Of a stretch of 64,000 nt of DNA, positions 9,278 to 20,566 are shown in pieces. A model generated the notes under the pieces. It ran no database searches and was not told the DNA's origin. It saw only the letters and a program-made list of their open reading frames with translations. The DNA is from Ctenosaura bakeri (taxonomy: Eukaryota > Chordata > Lepidosauria > Squamata > Iguanidae), in assembly GCA_948474755.1 (NCBI GenBank), contig CAOLHI010000616.1, positions 1-64,000 on the forward strand. Direction: 5' to 3'. The stretch's first letter is position 1; each line of letters begins with the position of its first letter. The translations under genes and the position numbers were made by a program.

Positions 9278-11554
9278 TGAAATTTGAAAATTTTGGTTGA
9301 TTTTTTTTTTTTAAGTGCTGAAACAAAATTCTCACTCATTGCTGGCACAAGATTGTCCGGCTCCATTCATTGGTTGGATTATGTATGTAAAATACTTGGC
9401 CAATTAAGTACTTTTTTTTCCAGTTGTACTGGCTTTAGAGTTTGGATGTCTTCTTGCCATTCTGATGGTTAAACCAGCTACCGAAGCAGGCTAGTAATTT
9501 TACTGCCAATGACTTTTTTTCCTCTTTGGGATTTCTTTGATGGCACTTTTTCATATGTTATTGTCTGATGAGAAGGAACAAGAGCTGCTTAAGACAGGGG
9601 TCATGATCTTCCAAGGTGCAATAGTTAATGTAAACTGTCAGCTCACAGCTGTTCATGTGAGCACTGCTTTTGGCATAATACATCTTAAGGTACTTTTATG
9701 GTGGATCAGAGGAAAAGAAGTTTCACTTAGAGGACACTTTGCAGACATCATGCATGTGGCATATGCTAATAAGCACAAATTTAATCCTAGATACAAGGTT
9801 AATAAAGAATTAGAAAGCATGGGTTAGCAAGAATGGGAGGGGATCTCTCCCCATATCTAAAGGAAAAGCTTGTTGCTAAGGGATGTCAAATATTTTTGAG
9901 TTTCCATGCTCCCTCTTATGTCCTTCTAAGCTTGTGTCTGTGAAAACATTTAGAAGGTCATTAGCGTGATGACAATCTGCAAAACTGCAGGCAGGTACAT
10001 TTAAAAATAAAAGGATCAAGAAGGAACCATATTTTATTTACTGTGTTCAAAGGTATGAACAATGCCAAGTTGTGAACTACTTACAGAAGCATCAATAGTT
10101 CCATCATTCTTTCAGGTGAAAGGAGGGTTTGGGAGTGGTGTCAAGTGTTCCCCAAGTCCTCTCTTGTACATCTCAGTAATTGCCTTTTGTTCCTCAATCT
10201 GCTGCTGTTTTCACCCTCCCCAATAAAATAAAATACTAAAATAAATAAAAAGTCATTTACTTAGAGTTTCTGAACAGATAGTTGATATGATGATATCATG
10301 AGCAGCCAATCAGAACTGGCTATGTGATATAAACTTTTTGTGAAACCAATTGAGAATGAGGATAATACTTCCTCCTTTAGCAATCCCACACACACACTCT
10401 GAACAGGTATACATTTTACATGATTTTAGAATAACTTCCTTAGAACAACAAAAGGACAACTTTCAATGTACTATTTTCTTGTTGCTAGCTTAGCTCTAGG
10501 ATCAGGTTTGATGACTGAAGACAAAGGAACATGGAATTCTGTTTTTTTCATTCATTTAAAATGTTTGTATCTGACCTTTTCAAAAAGTTGAAAGTAATAA
10601 AGACAAAAATGTAGAGAATAAAAAGTTCAATCAAGATATAAAAAGGCACAGAAATGTAATGGTACACAAGAAACAAAGCAACAAGACCCAGATTGGCATA
10701 AGAACAGCAGAAAACTGTCAGCCAACCTTCACTAAAACCACTCACAAATAAAGATCATTACAGAAGAGGGAAAGTGGATCTTTCCGGGTAGTAATTCCCA
10801 AAGTATAGTTACAGCAATTGGGGAGGGTTACTGTATTGCCCATCTTACCTCATATTCTCTAGTGTCTGTAGTATCTCTTGAACTGTTCTTTACAACAAAA
10901 AAGTCATGATCAAATTTTCTGTCAAGTTGCCTGCCCAAAGATTGAGGATTACTAGAGGGAACCTCCTCTGTGTCTCACCAGTTGTGAAGATATGGATAAA
11001 GGCCTTCTATGATGTAGCATCCTAGTTGTGAAATATCCTCCCCTTAGAGGCCCAATTGATACCGACACAGTTATCATTCCAGCACCAATTAAGAACATGG
11101 CTTAGGTCCTAACTGATTCCATTTAATTTCTTACATGTATCTGGCTCAGATTATCCTAAACTCTTTTAACTCATTTTAAGTGTTGTATTTTAAGTGTTTT
11201 AGATGCTTACTATGGGTTTAGTCTGTTAAAATGAGAATAATTTAAAATGGTTAAATTGATTTTACTGTATGCCAACTTTGATTGCAGGATATAAACATTT
11301 TAATAAATAAATAATTATAATAAATTGAGCAATACTCAAGATAAAAAAAAGTATGTGACAAAGTGTGGTTGAATTATTTCATCATTTATGATAAGGCAGA
11401 AGTAGAGGGAACAGGTACAGTAAAGAGTTTATTAAATATCAGTCAGGAACCCAGGTTTCAAGGTTGGAAAGTTTTAGTATCTATAATTACAAAAGTAGTG
11501 AGCATCTGGGAACAATAAAATACTTGTATGGACAGATGACACTTAGCTGTTTTC
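9278..11554. other. Unassigned AT-rich segment with possible retroposon tails
   Basis: No convincing gene is seen; a 96-codon frame at 9537-9827 has no recognisable motif. Around 10541-10640 the sequence resembles the antisense 3' end of an L2-type LINE. Around 11155-11330 a GCAGGATATAAACATTTTAATAAATAA-like stretch resembles a LINE/SINE 3' tail. Both are weak calls. Confidence 0.4.
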
Positions 11555-12100
11555 CTCATTCATTTATTTGTACCCAGTCTTTCTTTCTAGCTTGAGACAC
11601 CATTATTAAAAACTAATAAAGCACAGTAAATTCTTAATATACAATTATATATTCACTTTAAACAGTCATTAACTTTAGTAAATACATTAAAAACATTACA
11701 GGTCTAATGTGTCCATTTCGACTTGGACCTATTCAAAGCCTGCCCTGAATGAAAAGGTTTTTGCCTGGTGGCAGAAGGGAGACAAACTGAGCCTAATCTG
11801 AGAGAGGCATTCTGTACTGTAGCATCAGGCCTCTCCCATGTCCACACCAAACATACCTATGAGGGTAGTGAATCTTATGGCAAGGGCTTGGCCTGAAGAT
11901 CTTAAAACCTAGGTATGGATAGATACAATCTGGACTGCGCTGGTGCAGATTGACAGAATACAGCTAATCTTGGAGTTTTATAACAAGCAATGGAGCTCCC
12001 AAGGTCATTTAATTTCCACAGTTTGGTTTCATGTCTACAGTTTAAATAACCTATACTAACTTTTTTTGCCATTCCCTACCCAAGAAGTACCAGTGAGAGC
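11555..12100 (-). mobile_element. L2-clade LINE 3' fragment
   Basis: Read on the minus strand this is the C-terminal coding end and 3' UTR of an L2-type LINE. The plus-strand text AAAAGGTTTTTGCCTGGTGG, followed by GGCCTCTCCCATGTCCACACC, is the antisense of the usual FSVAAPRLWNSLPRE...F...K.FLF ending. The frame is ruined. The left end carries the LINE 3' UTR (TTTATTTGTACCCAGTCTTT in antisense). Confidence 0.65.
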
Positions 12101-13595
12101 CTGTGTAGATATCCAGCTTCAAGCTTCCACTGACCTATGGAACACACTGGGTGATAGGGAGGAAAGAAACTGCACTGGGTGATTGCACTTGGTAATTTTC
12201 AGGATTGTTATGATGGTAAAGTGTGGAGGAAAAGAGCCGTGTTTGAGATCATTAGAGGAAAGATGAGATGTAAATGGAGCAAACAAATAATCATGCTGTA
12301 TGGAGCAAGCAGTTGACATATGACCCCATAGTACAATGCACAGTGCAGGTACTGGTGATATGCTAGATGGAAGAAGTTCCTAAAATTGTGATGCTATAAT
12401 AAACTTTAAATAGAAAGTCAATGAGAATAAATTTACTCAATACAAGAGGAGCCCTATATTTATTCACATATGTGGTTGGAGCAGTGTGTGCAAAATTCAG
12501 GATAGATGTAGCTAAACACAAGTAATGATTATACATATGATTAAACTGAGCTTGTTCACCCAATTTTGAAAGATTCTTTGGTGTATTTGTACAGTCAGTG
12601 AGTGCCAGTAATTAAAGAGATGCACTTTGAAGACAGTTTTTAAGCAAATTCTCAAGAATGTACAGAATAAAGGGTAGCCAATATTAAGTATCTCAGCCCC
12701 AGTTGTGATCTACATAGATCAAAAGTGGATGCTGTGCCAACATCTGAAAACAAATGGAGGAGGAGAAACACATGAAAGGAAAAGCACAGAACCATAAACC
12801 AAGACAGATGCAAGAAGATCTAATTACTGTTGATTTCAGGGAAATGAAAAGTGAATCAGAAGAAAGGAAAAGAAGCAATACATCAGAGAGGAAAAAATGT
12901 ACATGAGAATATTGTCAGCGATTACATTTAAAAAAAACCAGGCAAAATTAGCTTTATTAGGAAAATAGGGCTAATTTTGTCTGCCTTTTTTTTAAAAAAA
13001 AAGTGTAAATAGGGAAATAGGAAATCTCTCACTACGATTTGTTACAATCTTCCTTTTTCCTCCTTCCAAGGTGGGTCTTATACGCTTTTTCTGGTGAATA
13101 TTCTAACCTGTCATCCATAGCCAGTGACTGAATTATCACTTTGTTACCATTATTTCTACTCCCTTTTTTTCAGAAAGCTAAAAAGTGATTTTTTTTTTTT
13201 TCACTAAGAGGGAAGAGTCCAACCCAGAATGAGTTATGTTATCGTTATACTGTGGAGTTTAGAGTAGGGTAGAATAGGATAGATAGACAGACAGACAGAT
13301 AAATTGATAGAGGGATTTTTTATGCTTTTGCATATTCCATGGGTAAACAGAGCACGCCAGATGGGATACGTATTTCTGACAAAGAGTGGTGAACTATGTC
13401 ATTAATGTGCATTTGGAAAACAGAGGTAGTAGCAGGGACCTGGACATGTGATGACAGTACTTGAAAGGTGTATACCATGGGATCTAGGTCCCTGGCATCT
13501 AATTAGACCCTCCTCCTACATGCATGCCACACACCATTGGGTAGAAAGTACTTCTACAGACAAAACTGTTAAGCATATAGTATGGCAAGCCTTGA
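12101..13595. other. Unassigned segment
   Basis: No coding sequence is recognised. It holds A- and T-rich runs at 12930-13005 and 13180-13200, and a short GATA/GACA repeat at 13279-13305. Confidence 0.5.
13279..13305 (+). repeat. GATA/GACA microsatellite
   Basis: Short compound tetranucleotide run: GATAGATAGACAGACAGACAG followed by ATAAATTGATAG. Confidence 0.8.
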
Positions 13596-13599
13596 TGAA

Positions 13600-14430
13600 A
13601 AAGAATCAATGTGGCTTCTGCAAAGAAAAATCCATCTTGTTAAGATGTGGAGAGGACTAATCCAATAAACATTGTTTTCTGGTGCTTCCAAAAGACTTTT
13701 GATCAAACCCCAAATTAAAGATTCCTTAGCAATGCTAGTAGTCATGGGTTAAGAAGAGAAGTCCTCTTATGGATCAAAAATTGGTTGCAGAACAGAAAAT
13801 AGAGTAGGAATAAATGGCTAGATTTGCAGTTGGGGGATATGATGCTTAGGGGGTTTGTATTGTGATTGGTGCTTTTTTACCTGTTCACAAATAAACTTGA
13901 GATAGGAGTGAGTAATGAGGTATCAAGTTTGCTGAAGGCATTAAATTGTTTAGCTGATGTGAACTAGAGGGATTGCAAAGAGAGTCTATAAAGAGATTCA
14001 AATGGAGAATGGGCAGCAAAATATGAATAAGATTCAGTGTAAAGAAGCATAAACTGATGTACATTGGGGCAGAAACATCACTTGCGGGATCCAAAATGGT
14101 AATGAGCGATCAAGAAAGGGATCTAAGAGTTGTGTAAATAGCTTCATCAGAATGTCTACTCAGTTTGTGGCTGCTCTTTGAGTGAATTCCATGTTGGGCT
14201 CACTTGAAAAGAAAATTGAGAATAAAATTGCCAATATTATATTGCCTTTATTCAAATCCATGGAACATCACATATAGTTCTGATCACCACACTTTTAAAA
14301 AGTGCATTATAGACTGGGAAGAAGTATAGAAAAGTCTGGAAAAGGGCAACCAAAAAGGGTTTGAACAAGGGGACACATGACAGAGATGTATAAAATTAGA
14401 CATGGTATGTCAGAGCTAGATAGGGATAAG
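13600..14430 (+). pseudogene. Ancient CR1-type reverse transcriptase remnant
   Basis: Successive frames show CR1 reverse-transcriptase landmarks: NQCGFCKEKS (versus NQHGFxKGKS), FDQTPN, SSHGLRREVLLWIKNWLQNR, KKHKLMYIG, DQERDLRVV and LFKSMEHH...SDHHTFKK near 14245-14320. A WKRATKK-like stretch ends the match. It has many stops and indels and belongs to a different, older CR1 subfamily than the two young copies in this window. Confidence 0.7.
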
Positions 14431-14639
14431 CTTATCTTCCTCTTTCTTAAGAGTAGAACCTATAGTCATCTAATGATGCTAATTGGTTAGAGATTCAGGA
14501 CAGGAAAGAGGAATATACAGTTTATATACTTTATACAGTGCAGACCTAAACATTGTTGTAACAAGATGTTATTTCAGTCAACTTGGATGGCTTTAAAAGG
14601 GATTCAGATTAATTTCAGGGAGGTTGAGGCCATCAAAGG

Positions 14640-15000
14640 CTATTTGTTAGAAGGCCATACACATTTTAAGGGCTGCTTCATTCTATATGTATTTTCCCCT
14701 AATTATTCAGAGGAATGTTCTGAAAGTACCCTACCATCAGAGGTGACATGAGTCAACATCTGAGAGAAGACCTTCTCAGTAGTGACACTGTTTTTATATA
14801 AAGCTCTTCCCAGAGACATTCTCTTCATGCTTTTCCTTTTAACACTGAGTAAACATTTTTCATTTTTCCTCAGTATTTAATGTACAGTATTAGGCTTGCT
14901 ATTTCATGCTGATCTTATCATTTTGTGTCTTTTGGATTATTATATTTATTTTGTGTTTCCATTTTAATTGGGTTTTTAGGAGGTGTTTTGTTCAGGTTAC
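14640..15000 (+). mobile_element. L2-clade LINE C-terminal fragment
   Basis: The translation contains REKTFSVVT-LFLYKALPRDI, the L2-type ending (EKTFSVVTPxLWNxLPRDI), near 14760-14820. A T-rich 3' region follows. The left boundary is uncertain. It abuts, head on, the 3' end of another L2-type LINE on the opposite strand. Confidence 0.55.
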
Positions 15001-15105
15001 TGTTGTTGTTATTTATATAGCACCATCAATGTACAAGTAAACTTCACAAATAAAACAACCAAAAATAGTGGATCTTGCCAGAGGCATGAAGTCTAAAATA
15101 TATGT

Positions 15106-15131
<26 letters not shown>
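15106..15131 (+). repeat. (CA)n microsatellite
   Basis: About twelve CA units lie inside the 3' UTR of the minus-strand L2-type LINE. Confidence 0.9.
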
Positions 15132-15136
<5 letters not shown>

Positions 15137-16762
15137 TGGTGGGGAGGGGAGGAAGGGAAAATAAAAATATACAATACAATTGTAAAATAAATTATCCAGA
15201 TAAAATACAAAAGTACCTTATAATATAAAGCAAACTGACAAATACATACATTCAAAATATACAAGATTATTAAAAAAATTAAAGTAACATCCCAGAAAGT
15301 TTGGAAAACAAGAAATAATAATCCAGATTTAAATATTATGAGCGAAGGAGCAGCCTGCAAATGTTCAGGAAGGTAATTTCAAGAATACGGAGCAGCAAGT
15401 GAGAAAGGATGAGGAAAATGGTTCAGTGAGAAGCACAGAGTTCCTAAAAGACAGATTTCAAACCAGTTCATAATAAGAAATAAATGCCAAAAGATAGAGG
15501 AGAGCTAGGTTGTGTAAGGTTTTGGAAATGGAGTAACATGATCAAAACAACAGACGAAAAAGATAATTTTAGCAGCAGAATGTTGAATGGAAACCAGGGA
15601 ACTAAGGTGAGAAAATAGAAAACAAATCAAAAGAAGATTACAATAATCAGGGGTGAGAAATGATCAGGCCATGAACTGAGGTCTTAACAGAGGAAATAGA
15701 AAGAAGAGGTCTGATTTTGGGAAAGTTATAAAGAAAAAAGTAACATGACTTTGCAGCCTCAATGTAAGGAACAAAAGGTAGAAGATGAAAGTAAAGTCAA
15801 GGCTATATGCTTCCTTTACAGGATGAATGGGAACTTTCTTAATAGTGATGGTGAATGAATGTTGTAAAGAAAGTTTTGGAAGAAAATAAGTAGTTCTGTC
15901 TTTGTCATGTTAAGTTTTAGGTGATGATGAAGCATCCATGCTTAGACAGCTAAAAAACACACTGCAATATAATGTTTGATGCTAGAAGACAGTTCTGGAC
16001 TGGAGAAATATAGCTGAGCATAGTCAACACGAAGATGATATTGAAAGCCATACAGACTGATAAGATTACCCAAAGATAGTATATAAAAAGAAAACAGCAA
16101 AGAGCCCAGAGCAGAACTCTGTGGTACCCCAATCTAAAGGGGAAAAGAAGAAGACAACTACATTAAATGACCAGCTTGAGAGATAAGATGTGAGAATCAG
16201 TAAACCCTAGGTCATGAAATGAATCCAACAAAGAGCATCAATTGTGTCAAAGTCTGCAGAGAAATCAAAGAGAATAAGGATTGAATCTAAGCCTTTTTAG
16301 CACGAATCAAAGAAGTACAAGAGAGAGAACAAGAGAAAGAAGAAGGAATGCATCTATAATGGACACAAGTCTGCCCACTCCCTAGTCTTTCTCCACAAAT
16401 GTTCAGTTGCATAACAGCAAGAACAGATTTATAGATATATAGATATAAGGAGTGAGCCAGGGTTCAGGTTTCACAGCAGGAACCATATGTGTTGACAAAG
16501 GGACAAAACTATCTAAAGTTGGAGATGAAGTTGAGTTAAGAAACAGCAAAATCCAAGGAACCAACAGAATTAAAGGAAGAGAGGGAAGAGAGCAATGCTT
16601 GTGAAAAAGGCTCAAGAATTAACAGAATAAAGCTCTTGAAAGGAGCAAGCAACAAAGTACCAAGGAGGTGGCTTATGAAGAAGCATGAAAAAAAACAAGA
16701 TGATCATACAAAGGAAATACAGTAACTGAAAAGCAAGAGAGAGGACAGTTCTGAATAAGGAC

Positions 16763-17150
16763 AAGATCAAGACAATGACCAAGGCAATAGGTAGGCTGGT
16801 TAGAGCAAAGCTTAGGCCAAAAAAAAAAACACAATAAAAAAACACGGCAAGATCTTTGGACTTATCTGCATGTACATTAAAATCATGGACAACAGGTGTA
16901 AGAATATCATCGGAGAGAAAGACAGTAAACCAAAAATCAAGATCAAGACAACCAAGATCAAGACAATGGCCAAGGCAATAGGTAGGCTGGTTAGAGCAAA
17001 GCTTAGGCCAAAAAACAAAAAAACAAAAAACCACAATAGAAAAACACGGCAAGATCTTTGGACTTATCTGCATGTATATTAAAATCATGGACAATAGGTG
17101 TAAGAATATCATCGGAGAGAAAGACAGTAAACCAAAAATCAAAATCAGAA
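16763..17150. repeat. 191-bp tandem duplication inside the L2 endonuclease region
   Basis: The block starting AAGATCAAGACAATG at 16763 restarts at 16954, a period of 191 bases. The two copies match almost base for base apart from a handful of substitutions and a variable A-rich stretch (16820-16845 versus 17010-17040). Both copies encode, on the minus strand, the HDFNVHADKSKDLA endonuclease segment. The small divergence compared with the strongly decayed host LINE implies the duplication arose long after insertion. Confidence 0.9.
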
Positions 17151-17260
17151 CTAAAAGATAACAATGGGTTGGGTGGATGGAAAATGACTGCAATCCACAA
17201 GTACAGAGGTGAAAGGAGTTTTACAGCATGGGCCTCGAAAGAAGAGAAATGGGGTGTTGA

Positions 17261-18923
17261 TTGAAAGGGGGGAAGATCAAACTGACATGATAATACAAGA
17301 CCCCCATTGCCACCTCCCTCCTCATGGTGACTTTTATGAGAAATGGAGTGTTTGCCAAATGAGAGTTTCGTTTTGCTTTTCAGTAAAGCATTCTGGGAAT
17401 GGGACTGGGAATGTATTAAGATGGGATACTGTAGAAAATTATCTCAGTTTTAGGGACATACTGCTGTTTTATACATGGAAGAACTGGTTATCCCTGTAAT
17501 GCACTATTCTCTGCTCTAATTTGCAGCACCTCTGCAAGGTCTCTGGCAGACTGCTTTAATTAACCTTCTACCTGATTCTTTTAACGGGAAATTTCAAAGA
17601 TTGATTTTGAGTCTGGACATCCCTACATGCCTGTGAGATGACAAGACATACCTGTCAGAGTGGAACATGCCCCAGTGTCTTGCATAATCTGCCATTCCTT
17701 TGGCTTTCCCAAGCAAGCAGGCCAGGGCAATTTATTGGTGAGCAGGTAGGGTGCTCTGCTCTGTGCAATGACAGGTAAGGTTTCACCTCTACCCATATCC
17801 CACCTTGGATTCTGTGTAGTTAATGTTTCCTCTTCCCTAATGATTGTTCCCCTATAGCTGCTTAGAGGTACAAGAAATTTCCAGTTCAGTCTCCTGCATA
17901 TAAATCTATGACAAAAGAACAGTTTATCTTGGCCAGCATAGGAAAGGAGACCTGTCCCTCTTAATATTACCAATTTCCAATTCTAGAAGAGAGAGGGCCA
18001 ATCTCCCTGATAGTTGCCAAAGCTTACATGGCAGGCCTCCCAGTGTGATTAGTTTTCTGATCCTCCCCTTTTCAACTTTTCCTGCTCTGCTGCAGTTATT
18101 CATCAGACCAAGTGTCCTGCTAAGTGCTTAAAAGAAATTTCCTAATTTCTGTCAGACTGCCTTGGATGGTGTGTGAAGTATCACTATATCTTTCCTGAGT
18201 CTAATGAATTGTTCAACACTTGAGTGCTTAGCCCAAATCATCCTCTTTTTGCATGAAGAGTGGAAACCTTAGAGTGTTGTCAGGATCTCTGATTAGTGGG
18301 TTCAATTGGTGTTTCACAGCCATGTGAAGTGTACAGATTGGTGCAGTCCAAAATGGGGATGGAGATAACTTTCATTGCAGCTAGATGCTCGACAGAAGCA
18401 TCCGCTTCACATCTCACAGTGCTTGTTGTGAGACAAAGCATACCTTGCCTTGGGAATTTGCAGATTTGTGAGGCTTCCAATGTATTTCAGAGAAATAAAA
18501 TACATACAAAACCATGCATGCATTAAAAAAAAAACCCTGAGAGGCCAAAAATGTTGTACGGTTGAATAAAAAGAAGTAGGCACAAGCTAAGCTTTAGTCA
18601 ATGGGGAAAATTTTTTACATAGATGTGAACAATATTTTTTAAAAAAATGTATGGATTTTAGTATATATGTGCAAAGAAAAAAACGATGGACTTACAACTT
18701 GACACAAGCAGAGAGTGGAACAAGACTGCAGACAGGGTTCAGAGATATACAAAGAAAAGGAATTTGTTTTCACATTCATATTCTGAAGATTTGGCTTTTT
18801 TTCCCTCACTATGAGGTAATTTCTTTTTTTTAAAGAGCAGAATCCAAGAAATTCAAGGCAGACTATTTTTCTTCAGTCTACTTGAAAGTGTTAGTCCAGC
18901 ATTAGGTTTTCTGCTTCTTCTTT
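17261..18923. other. Unassigned segment
   Basis: No repeat family or host exon is recognised. A 116-codon frame on the minus strand (17623-17973) has no recognisable domain and is probably chance. Confidence 0.45.
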
Positions 18924-19128
18924 GGCCATTTCTGCCCTACACTGTTATAGTGATATTATTCCACTTTCAACATCCTATGAAATCCTGGGGTTTGCAGTTT
19001 AGGGAGGAGCATTTAGAATTCTCAGCCAGAAAACTCTTTGGCCTCAGTAAACTACAAATCCCAGAATTCCACAGGATGTTCAAAGGGGAATAATTGCACT
19101 ATAGAAGTGTAGTGCAGAAATGGCCTTT
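18921..19128. mobile_element. 202-bp foldback element, copy B
   Basis: The element is 18924-19125, flanked by TTT at 18921-18923 and 19126-19128. The termini are near-perfect inverted repeats (GGCCATTTCTGC left, GCAGAAATGGCC right). Inside, ACACTGTTATAGTGATATTA and the CAACATCCTATGAAATCC region pair with complements near the right end. It is the same length as copy A and non-coding. Confidence 0.9.
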
Positions 19129-19534
19129 GACTGAACTGTGCAGTGCAGGTAACTCTTTGATTTTAGAACCTGATTTTGGGAAATGGATTTTGATTTGTTG
19201 AATCCTCCAGCTACACAGCTGTAGTTTCGTCTCAAAGATGGCTTTTTTAGCCATTTAGAAATGTTTTCTATCAATATAGTTTCCAGGTTTCAAAATAAAT
19301 TCTTGCATGGTGGTGGGAGAGACTGTATAGCGATCTGCATTTGTTCTCCCTACCTACCTGTAGGTTACATTTGCTGATTGTTGCCACTGTTAGACTTATA
19401 TTTGGTAATATTTTCTTAGCATATTAAAAAAAAGAGGTGTAGGGTTCAGAAAGGAACAGAGGCCTGTGTTAGCAGCATTCTGTACCGTTTTGGGGACATC
19501 TAAATGAAGCATGCAATCATTTACAGTGAAGGCA
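19129..19534. other. Unassigned segment
   Basis: Nothing recognisable. Confidence 0.5.
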
Positions 19535-19740
19535 CAAGGGCCTAATTATCTTCAAGGCATAAATTCCTAAACTAAGCAGGATCAGCCTTGATTAGTACTT
19601 GAATGGTAGACTATAAATGTAGGCTATATTTCAAAGGAAGGAACAGACAAACCACTTCAGTGTATTGCTTGCCTAAGAAAACCCTATGAAATGCATGGGT
19701 TCTTCATAAGTTGACAAGCAACTTGAAGCCTCATGCACAC
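19535..19740 (+). mobile_element. 5S rRNA-headed SINE
   Basis: AAACTAAGCAGGATCAGCCT, followed by TGATTAGTACTTGAATGGTAGAC, closely follows the internal promoter half of vertebrate 5S rRNA (CTAAGCAGGGTCGGGCCTGG, TTAGTACTTGGATGGGAGAC). The body (CAAACCACTTCAGTGTATTG, CCTAAGAAAACCCTATGA) and the tail (CATAAGTTGACAAGCAACTT) match squamate SINE bodies and a BovB-like 3' end. The 5' part of the 5S sequence is degraded, so this is a retroposon and not a 5S gene. Confidence 0.75.
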
Positions 19741-19941
19741 AAACCTTAGGAAAACAACCTAACACTTAACCTTCTTCCATTTGTCCAACTGGAACAAGGA
19801 AAAGGTAGAAGTGGGAGTAAGCGAACAGAAAGGAGAAGATTGCTAGTCTGCTCACTGATTGTTTTATTTATCAAAGTAGGCTCTTCTTTTATGTGAGATT
19901 TATCTCCCTCCAAGGAGATCTGAAAGTATCAAGAAAGAGGC

Positions 19942-20566
19942 ATTGGCCTTTTCCGCACTGAGGCTTCTAGCGCAAGCGGGGGAGGCCGGCAAGCGCAAGA
20001 AGGCTCGTCCAGGAGGCTGCCGCTTCCCCCCTCCTTCCTTCCGCAGGCGAAGGAACCAGCGGGGAAGCGGCACCGAAGGAGGCTTGTCGTGCAAGCCGCC
20101 CTCCCCCCATGCAAAGCGGGAGACCTCGCGCCGGATTCCCACCCCGTGCGCGCACGCGAAGTGGGCGTCATCGTGCCGGATTCCTCCCCCCCGTGTGCGC
20201 CGGATTCCTCCCCCGCGCGCGCAAAGCGGGTGGCGTCGCGCCCCCCGCGCGCGCGCAGCGGGCAGCGCGTCCATCGCGCTACCTCCCCACCCCACTCCTT
20301 CCTTCCGCAGGGGCGGAGGGAAGGAAGCGCGACCCGGCCGGCTCCCGGAGGCTCCGCACGAAAGGTAAGTGCGGGTGGGCTCCGGGAGTGTTGCGCGAGC
20401 GCGGGTGATTTTCGCTTGTATGCGAAAATCAAAAAACCCACGCTCGCGCCGCTTCAGCCCCGTGAGCCGGGCGGAAGTGAGAGTGCGTCGTGCGGAGCGA
20501 CGCTCCCACTCCTGTGAGGCTCACGGGGCTATCGCGCGCGAAAAGGCCCGTGCGAAAAGGGTCATT
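19942..20566. mobile_element. 619-bp CpG-rich terminal-inverted-repeat element
   Basis: The element proper is 19945-20563, with ATT duplicated at 19942-19944 and 20564-20566. Termini are GGCCTTTTCCGCAC on the left and the complement of GACCCTTTTCGCAC on the right. It is extremely GC- and CpG-rich in an AT-rich setting, so its overlapping open frames are compositional artefacts. Near the right end, CCCCGTGAGCC...GGCTCACGGGG (20459-20529) forms a long stem. It shares blocks in inverted orientation with the element at 52153-52565. It carries splice-like motifs TTCCTTCCGCAG (ending 20046 and 20310) and AAAGGTAAGTGCG (20361-20373). Confidence 0.85.
20311..20364 (+). promoter_or_regulatory. Putative micro-exon between splice-like signals (54 bp)
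   Basis: This interval lies between a pyrimidine tract ending in CAG (20299-20310) and a near-ideal splice donor, AAAG|GTAAGT, with GT at 20365-20366. The same arrangement recurs at 52352-52408 on the minus strand in the second copy of the element. Whether it is ever spliced is unknown. Confidence 0.4.

Larger units (their letters stand above)
15001..17260 (-). mobile_element. L2-clade LINE, endonuclease to 3' end, decayed
   Basis: On the minus strand, from right to left, the landmarks run in order. The endonuclease region has HDFNVHADKSKDLA (compare GDFNIHxDxxxD). Reverse-transcriptase motif A follows as LFDFSADFDTIDA near 16260. [20 protein letters not shown] box lies near 16110, then a VDYAQLY stretch in place of YADDTQLY. 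The FSLAAPYSxNYLPE C-terminal motif lies near 15395. The 3' end at 15001 reads ATTGATGGTGCTATATAAAT, then AACAACAACAG, a classic L2-type tail. Frames shift repeatedly, so it is a pseudoelement. It also contains a recent-looking 191-bp tandem duplication. Confidence 0.7.

Noticed and set aside
9537..9827. 96-codon frame resembling a protein-coding exon
   Set aside because: No recognisable domain and no supporting splice signals.
13448..13660. 70-codon plus-strand frame as a gene
   Set aside because: Its second half (NQCGFCKEKS) is an old CR1 reverse-transcriptase remnant and the first half is not recognisable.
16763..17150. CRISPR-like or satellite array
   Set aside because: Only two units, each 191 bp and part of a decayed LINE. 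There is no spacer-repeat structure.
17623..17973. 116-codon minus-strand frame
   Set aside because: No recognisable family; treated as chance.
19535..19600. 5S ribosomal RNA gene
   Set aside because: Only the internal-promoter half is recognisable, it is mutated, and it is joined to a SINE body and tail.
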